A stretch of DNA of 64,000 bases, taken from Solidesulfovibrio magneticus RS-1. Lineage in GTDB: Bacteria > Desulfobacterota > Desulfovibrionia > Desulfovibrionales > Desulfovibrionaceae. The notes below the pieces were generated by a model. That model was not told where the DNA came from. It searched no databases and saw nothing but the letters and a program-made list of their open reading frames with translations. The stretch is taken from the NCBI RefSeq assembly GCF_000010665.1, contig NC_012796.1, positions 2,633,501-2,697,500 on the forward strand, read 5' to 3'. The translations under genes and the position numbers were made by a program. Shown in pieces: positions 59,736 through 64,000 of the stretch; the first letter of the stretch is position 1, and each line of letters opens with the position of its first letter.

Positions 59736-60137
59736 CTAGGACTTAAACGATTTCTTCCGCTCCCATAAGCGCATCTCCTCCATCTTCTTGCGTCGTTCAC
59801 GCTGCAAGGACTTGGCAACCAACGGAGCACCCTTCTTGAAACCGTACTTGGCTCGGTATTCCTCCGGGGTCAGGTTGTGCGCCACCAAGTGCTTCTTCGT
59901 GAGGACCTTGAAGACCTTGCCGCATTCAAGACAAGTGACAGAGCGGTCCTTGACCGAGTCCTTCGGGTTCATGATTACGGCGGCCTCTTGCGCGTCCGGC
60001 TCTCCCTGGCTGGACATCACAAACGATATCCCACCGGATACAGACTGGATCATGCTAACGATCTCGGCTTCAGTCATCGCGCGAGTTTTGGCCTGTGCTG
60101 TGACGATCTCTATGGCTGATTTCAGACTATCTTCCAT
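59736..60137 (-). CDS. MucR/Ros-family transcriptional regulator
   Basis: 133 residues. The zinc-finger core is C69-x2-C72 followed by H83-x3-H87 (TCLECGKVFKVLTKKHLVAH), then the family continuation LTPEEYRAKYGFKKGAPLVAKSL. The basic tail RERRKKMEEM is also typical. Such proteins bind AT-rich DNA and silence or balance acquired genes; here it may control the element's own promoters. AGGAGG lies six bases before the ATG at 60137. Confidence 0.9.
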   Translation of the reverse strand: MEDSLKSAIEIVTAQAKTRAMTEAEIVSMIQSVSGGISFVMSSQGEPDAQEAAVIMNPKDSVKDRSVTCLECGKVFKVLTKKHLVAHNLTPEEYRAKYGFKKGAPLVAKSLQRERRKKMEEMRLWERKKSFKS

Positions 60138-60760
60138 GTGTCCTCCTGGTTATTCCATCAACATTTACAACACAAATTTTGCTGATGCAAGAACTAATCA
60201 AGACACAACTACCAACAGGCCTACCACCAAGACCTTAAAATCGTCAGAACGAAGAGCCAGCACCATACGGGAACAGTCCATCAGCCTGCCCGGAATAATC
60301 ACAAGCACTGAAAACAATGCGGCGTGATATCCCCTCTATTCCTGTCTGGATATCATTGGCTCGGCATCCACTGAACCCCTCAGCATTCGGGAGGGTCAGA
60401 CCGTGTTCTACCTAGCTTACCAGCCGAAACAATAAATATTCGCAGGTTCCCCAAGAACTGCGGCGGGAAACACCAGGGATCTTGTAAGTACTGTATTGGA
60501 GCCGTGTTCTGGGGAACAAGACCGCCGATAGGCGGGCATCTTCTTGTCGGCGTTACAGGCAAAAACCTGTCACACGTGTCACAAACCCTCAGAACCGGCA
60601 TAAACAGTATATTCTAACTGTGCATAGCTGTCACAACTCCAGTAACAACCACAGTCACAAGTAACAAAAAAGGAAGAGGGCATCCTAAGCAGAGTTCATG
60701 ACTTTGTGACTCCACTTTGGGCACCCTCTCCCTGGAGTTGTCACAATACAAACCTAATGT
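60138..60760. other. noncoding region with repeats inside the element
   Basis: About 620 bases without a supported gene. 60138-60330 is A/C-rich and would hold the promoter of the MucR-type gene. 60568-60746 contains a cluster of TGTCACAA-like repeats. A 73-codon frame at 60380-60601 overlaps these repeats, lacks a ribosome site and is rejected. Confidence 0.55.
60568..60746. repeat. iteron-like TGTCACAA cluster
   Basis: At least six copies of (T/A)GTCACA(A): 60568-60574, 60577-60584, 60629-60636, 60653-60660, inverted at 60704-60711, and 60739-60746. Two further inverted copies lie in the end of the ATPase gene (60781-60796). This arrangement is like the iterons of plasmid or satellite origins. 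Confidence 0.55.
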
Positions 60761-61756
60761 TCATGCAGCTTTATCACCACTTGTGACTTCGTGACTGGAA
60801 TTACCTGTTGGTCCTGCGTATAATCCACGTCCTACACGACTCAACTCTCCGTCATTAACCATTCTGCATAAAGTCTGACGGATAGAGTCTTCTGGCTTCT
60901 TTAGCTTCAGCGACAACTCTTTGCACTTCATTGGAGATCCACTTTCAACCAATAAGTCTAGGATCTCTTGCCGCTCACGAGACACCTGAAGCAATTTTGA
61001 GTCATCACTGATTGACCACACCCCCCCAGACGATATTGTCATTGAAAGCTGCATTGCTTCAATGTCGCGACTCTGTGTGTATAGAACACCTCTCGGTTCG
61101 CTAGATTCTTTTTCAAGAATCCAGGCATTGTCTACAGTAGCAAATATGCCCGTCGATCCTAAGATGTTATCAAACCTATCGCCGTCCCCCGCTTGCTGCT
61201 TCCTCGTGTGATGTACGACCAAAATAGCAACCCCATGATCATCAGCGATTGCCTTCAATCGCGAAAGTGACTTCACCTCCCTAGCATATCCTCCATCGTT
61301 CTGTTTATGTCCTGCATCTTGCTCGTCCATCCGAAACTTGCCTAGAGTATCGATAACTACAAGTTTTACGGATGGCTTCGATTTCAGAAAGTCCCGCAGA
61401 TCGCTCTCTTTGGTCCCGCCCGTTAATGGCGAAGATTTAGGGGGAGAAGTGCAGATATGCAGGCCTGCAGGAATTACATCATCCTCGCCAAACATTCCAC
61501 GGACTCTGTTTTGAAGTCTGCGTTCACCGTCTTCCAGGGATAGAAAAAGGACGTCTGCCTGTTGTACAGAGATTTTCCCCAAAACAATCCCGCCAGCAGC
61601 AACGCCACAGGCTAATGATAAGGCTAGGAATGACTTACAAGTCTTCGGTCTACCAGCCAGGATAGTTAGGCCTACTGGCAATAGGTCAGGGATAACGAAC
61701 TGTTGCTGTGGAAATGTTTTGGACATCAGATCTCTCGCTGTGACAGTAAGTAGCAC
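60761..61756 (-). CDS. RepA-like RecA-fold ATPase (AAA_25) with C-terminal winged helix
   Basis: 331 residues. The RecA-like ATPase domain (about 20-235) has a P-loop GRPKTCKS (35-42) and a Walker B VVIDTLG (133-139). Histidines in VVHHTRK near 182 are typical of the hexameric RepA helicases of small replicons. The C-terminal 65 residues (about 265-325) look like a winged helix. A Cys replaces the usual Gly before the P-loop Lys. The GTG at 61756 has GGAGG upstream with good spacing; an ATG ten codons later is the alternative. Probably the replication helicase of the element. Confidence 0.85.
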   Translation of the reverse strand: MLLTVTARDLMSKTFPQQQFVIPDLLPVGLTILAGRPKTCKSFLALSLACGVAAGGIVLGKISVQQADVLFLSLEDGERRLQNRVRGMFGEDDVIPAGLHICTSPPKSSPLTGGTKESDLRDFLKSKPSVKLVVIDTLGKFRMDEQDAGHKQNDGGYAREVKSLSRLKAIADDHGVAILVVHHTRKQQAGDGDRFDNILGSTGIFATVDNAWILEKESSEPRGVLYTQSRDIEAMQLSMTISSGGVWSISDDSKLLQVSRERQEILDLLVESGSPMKCKELSLKLKKPEDSIRQTLCRMVNDGELSRVGRGLYAGPTGNSSHEVTSGDKAA

Positions 61757-62404
61757 TTTTCATCCTCCGCTCCTCTAGCAGTAGTATTCATCCCGCCCGA
61801 TTAGCTGGAGGAGTAGCAGCGCATCAGTGGTGGCCAAACCGAGATGTCGGGCGGGAGTGGAGAGCAGACCAGTATAATGCAGCAGAAGACTGCTATCAAG
61901 ATGTCGTACTGTAAAAAGTAACTAGAGAACTAGGAGACATATCCTTCAGATAACATCCACAATTCGTCTGGTGAGTTAGCAGGATTCGTCAAGTTGTCTT
62001 TTTTTGTTCGTGGTCCTTTTTATCGGACCACGACCGCCCTTTTATAGCTCCACGGTTCCGACCATTTTCAAGGGCGCATTAGGCATCCCAACAGCAACAG
62101 TCAGTACGCCATGTCCTAATGGATATCCTGTGAAAATAGCCAGTTAACAGGGTGCACTTGAGAACCCGTCAGAATTGACGTTTCCGATATTCTGGCGGAC
62201 TGACAGACTGATTTTCCCACAATGTCTCCAAAAACGGCCTCCCTGGACTCCTGGAACTCTGCAAAAACATACGTTTTCACAGAAGCGACTTTTACAAGCT
62301 GACCTAGAGTTCATCTTCAACAGTTGAATTAAAAAACTCTTACAAAACCATAGAGGATTTTTACAAGGAGACACACGCATTGGCAAAGTTTTCCAGACGA
62401 TCTG
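61757..62404. other. noncoding region between the RepA-like and KilA-N genes
   Basis: About 650 bases with no supported gene. It should contain divergent promoters. A long inverted repeat lies at 62008-62033 and T/A-rich stretches occur near 61985-62005 and 62325-62365. Open frames at 62144-62386 and 62329-62529 on the minus strand have no ribosome sites. Confidence 0.5.
62008..62033. repeat. perfect inverted repeat
   Basis: TCGTGGTCC (62008-62016) and GGACCACGA (62025-62033) around an eight-base T-rich loop. A T run precedes it but no T tract follows on either strand in terminator position, so an operator, origin hairpin or recombination site is more likely than a terminator. Confidence 0.5.
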
Positions 62405-62740
62405 ATGACCATCATGGGACAGACCATATCCACCAACGAAAAGGGTCTCGTGAGCCTGACCGATCTGTGGAAAGCGGGTGGAGGCGAAGACCGTAACCGC
62501 CCGAAAGAGTGGTTATCGTTCAAGGGCAATCAGGAGTTTATTCAGGAGCTTGCAAAAGGGGGGAATCCCACCCTTTTCGTTCAGGTGAAACCCGGACGCA
62601 ATGGCGGAACTTTCGCTCACTGGCAGATCGCTCTTGCCTACGCGAAGTACCTGTCCCCGAAGCTCCACATGGCCGTCAACGACATTTACATGCGTTACAA
62701 GATGGCCGACCCGAAGCTGGCCGTGGAAGTGGCAGGGTGA
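62405..62740 (+). CDS. short KilA-N domain protein
   Basis: 111 residues that match only the KilA-N DNA-binding domain of phage antirepressors: STNEKGLVSLTDLWKAGG (about 9-26), RPKEWLSFKGNQEFI and HWQIALAYAKYLSPKLHMAVNDIY. The usual C-terminal partner domain is missing; the frame stops 120 bases before attR. The ATG at 62405 and one three codons later are both without a clear Shine-Dalgarno sequence. Could be a natural short form or a 3'-truncated gene. Confidence 0.75.
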   Translation: MTIMGQTISTNEKGLVSLTDLWKAGGGEDRNRPKEWLSFKGNQEFIQELAKGGNPTLFVQVKPGRNGGTFAHWQIALAYAKYLSPKLHMAVNDIYMRYKMADPKLAVEVAG

Positions 62741-62859
62741 CCTGGGGCTTGTCAGTGGTTCAGGCCGGTGGTACACACATCATCGTAAACAGAGGCACTT
62801 TGGCTGCTCCTTGGAAATAAAAGCGAACGATTTCATGCTTTTGAATGTTCGCCCGGCCG

Positions 62860-62886
62860 ATTCCCTCCCTCGCTACCAATAGTTGA
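62860..62886 (+). repeat. attR (27-base direct repeat, right copy)
   Basis: Second copy of the repeat at 56407-56433. It carries a partial tRNA 3' end that no longer belongs to a tRNA gene. Confidence 0.9.
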
Positions 62887-62887
62887 T

Positions 62888-62921
62888 AGGCCCCAGGCGA
62901 AAGTCCGGGGCCTTATTTTTT
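62888..62921 (+). terminator. probable original terminator of the tRNA gene
   Basis: AGGCCCC (62888-62894) pairs with GGGGCCT (62907-62913), followed by TATTTTTT. It begins right after attR, the position expected for the tRNA terminator before integration. Confidence 0.75.
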
Positions 62922-63028
62922 GCGATATTCCCGCCCCTTGGCCTGCTCCCGGAGCCGGCAAGACACAAAGCCGTTGCGCAAAATCACCGCACCGGAGTAT
63001 TGCTGGAGAAACTCCCAGGAGGGACTCC

Positions 63029-63448
63029 ATGAAACGCGTTACGCCACTTGCCGCCGGCCTGCTCTTTTGCCTGCTGGCCCTGGCGACCGTCTGTCAGGCC
63101 GGCGCTTCCGATCCGCTGTTCATTAACCTGACCAGCGACGACGGCCACCGTTCGCTCATGGCCATCAGCTTTGGCCAAAACCAGTTGCAGCGGGGCCACC
63201 CCCTGACCGTCTATCTCAATGACAAAGCGGTGCGTATCGCCAGCAAGAAGCACGGCGAGGCTTTTGCCGAGCAGCAGGCGCTGCTCCAGCAGATCGTGGC
63301 CAAGGGCGGCACGGTGCTGGTTTGCCCCATGTGCAGCCAGAAATACGGCGTAGCGGAGAGCGACTTCCTTGACGGCGTAAAACTCACCAACCCGGACACG
63401 ACCGGCGCGGCGCTGTTTACGGACAATACCCGGACGCTCTCCTGGTAA
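63029..63448 (+). CDS. periplasmic DsrE-family protein
   Basis: 139 residues with a signal peptide (1-24, LLFCLLALATVCQAG) and a DsrE/DsrF-like fold. The single CPMCSQKYG motif (about 99-107) has two cysteines in CxxC spacing, where DsrE-type proteins have their sulfur-carrying cysteine. Role in periplasmic sulfur transfer is plausible for a sulfate reducer but not proven. AGGAGGG lies seven bases before the ATG. It is chromosomal DNA on the far side of attR. Confidence 0.88.
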   Translation: MKRVTPLAAGLLFCLLALATVCQAGASDPLFINLTSDDGHRSLMAISFGQNQLQRGHPLTVYLNDKAVRIASKKHGEAFAEQQALLQQIVAKGGTVLVCPMCSQKYGVAESDFLDGVKLTNPDTTGAALFTDNTRTLSW

Positions 63449-63596
63449 CTCGCGGCGGGCGCAGAGACGCTTTTCAGCCGGGCTCCATTCCCCGGCCGCT
63501 CCTGTCGCCCGCCCCAATGAGAACGCCAAGATTTTCGGACATCTATTATTATAAATTCACGATTCTCAACAGCCCCACACGACGAGAACCGAAGGG

Positions 63597-64000
63597 TCAG
63601 CCGCCAACCGGCAGGCGTTCGCCAAGTCCGCCGCTCAGCCCTGAACCTTCATTGATGCCGGCGCTCCCCGTGGTACCAGCCGCAGCGCCTTTCTGTTCTT
63701 CTTTCATCAATTGGGCGTTGAGCGTTACCAACGTCGCTGTGAGTTGGTTTATTTCAGACGTGATGATTTTTACTTCAGGATCTTGCGAGCCTTCGGAAGC
63801 CTCGGCCTGGGCGGCATCTCTTTCATCAGTGTTTGCCTCCGATTCAGGTGCGACCGCCTTCTCTTCGCCATCACTTGAGTTCTTTTTCTTTGCCGTCGCA
63901 GCAGCCAAGCGCGAATTTGCTTTGTCGAGCTGTTCTTTCACTTTTTGTATCTGTTTCAATAACATCTCGCGGGTACTCGTCGTTTCTTCCTCTTTTGTTT
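63597..64000 (-). CDS. coiled-coil protein, 5' part beyond the window
   Basis: The open frame has no stop between 63597 and the window edge, so the ATG at 63965 is probably internal. The visible 133 or so residues consist of two coiled-coil helices (QIQKVKEQLDKANSRLAAA and TSEINQLTATLVTLNAQLMKE) separated by an acidic Glu/Ala/Ser linker, with a Gly-rich tail GSGLSGGLGERLPVGG. The pattern resembles FlxA-like proteins, but the evidence is thin. Confidence 0.6.
   Translation of the reverse strand, partial: TKEEETTSTREMLLKQIQKVKEQLDKANSRLAAATAKKKNSSDGEEKAVAPESEANTDERDAAQAEASEGSQDPEVKIITSEINQLTATLVTLNAQLMKEEQKGAAAGTTGSAGINEGSGLSGGLGERLPVGG

Larger units (their letters stand above)
56407..62886 (+). 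mobile_element. integrated replicon-like genetic element in tRNA-Met
   Basis: About 6.5 kb bounded by an exact 27-base direct repeat that includes the tRNA 3' end (56407-56433 and 62860-62886). Base and codon use are less GC-rich than the chromosome. Contents in order: tyrosine integrase, serine recombinase, unknown 71-codon gene, MucR-type regulator, iteron-like repeats, RepA-like ATPase and a short KilA-N protein. No structural, packaging or conjugation gene is seen. It resembles a phage satellite or an integrative plasmid-like island. Confidence 0.85.

Noticed and set aside
59788-60327. 179-codon plus-strand frame
   Set aside because: Antisense to the MucR-type gene, whose zinc finger is clear.
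60380-60601. 73-codon minus-strand frame with a CxxC start
   Set aside because: Overlaps the repeat cluster, is Pro-rich without structure and has no Shine-Dalgarno sequence.
62144-62386. 80-codon minus-strand frame in the RepA/KilA-N gap
   Set aside because: No ribosome site, Cys/Ser/Phe-rich random-looking product.
56349-62886. CRISPR array or phage structural genes in the element
   Set aside because: No regularly spaced repeats with spacers and no capsid, tail, portal or terminase motifs were found.

Overview
The window is GC-rich, gene-dense chromosomal DNA that fits a Desulfovibrio-type sulfate reducer (Desulfovibrionaceae, possibly the D. magneticus/Solidesulfovibrio group). This rests on overall gene content: HypF for hydrogenase maturation, a periplasmic DsrE-like protein, flagellar and chemotaxis gene order, an RluA-CoaE fusion and a MucR-type regulator. 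No 16S gene is present, so the placement is an inference.

Layout. 161-10134: a NarL/DegS-type two-component pair, two small unknown genes, a glycosyltransferase with a helical-repeat tail, a DUF255 thioredoxin-like protein, a DUF362 protein and hypF. 10135-13152: an AT-rich island with three tandem paralogues of CI/S24 (LexA-like) phage-type regulators. Two have an N-terminal HTH, one lacks it, and only the middle one keeps the serine at the canonical peptidase position. 13172-25516: rhomboid protease, fused pseudouridine synthase/dephospho-CoA kinase, a zinc dehydrogenase, the leftward operon uvrB - K+ channel - DUF3431 - ligA, a LOG-type hydrolase, a hicAB toxin-antitoxin pair and aat. 25810-28413: clpS-clpA.

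28618-35969 is a leftward chemotaxis operon (soluble receptor-like protein, cheA, cheW, cheR, cheB, CYTH protein). 36897-50214 reads rightward: PAS histidine kinase, cheD, HDOD protein, ttcA-like, M23 peptidase, then fliR-flhB-flhA-flhF-fleN-fliA-cheY-fliL and two small genes. Together these encode most of the control module of a flagellum: receptor signalling (CheA/W/R/B/D/Y), the export gate (FliR/FlhB/FlhA), number and placement control (FlhF/FleN) and sigma-28. 50211-56273 holds lolA, ftsK, efp, aroQ, engB and uppP.

56349-56425 is a tRNA-Met(CAU) gene whose 3' end is the integration site of a compact 6.5-kb element (56407-62886) bounded by a perfect 27-bp direct repeat. The element carries a tyrosine integrase, a serine recombinase, a MucR/Ros-type regulator, a RepA-like RecA-fold ATPase with an iteron-like TGTCACAA cluster beside it, a short KilA-N protein and an unknown small gene. 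It has no visible capsid, conjugation or cargo gene. Its left end supplies a new terminator for the tRNA, while the probable original terminator sits beyond the right att site. The window ends with a DsrE-like protein and the C-terminal part of a coiled-coil protein that runs off the edge.

The most unusual items are the trio of S24-type regulators with a large inverted repeat between them, the replicon-like satellite element, a CheA with an inserted MshEN-like domain, and a soluble receptor-like protein with two methyl-accepting-type hairpin motifs.
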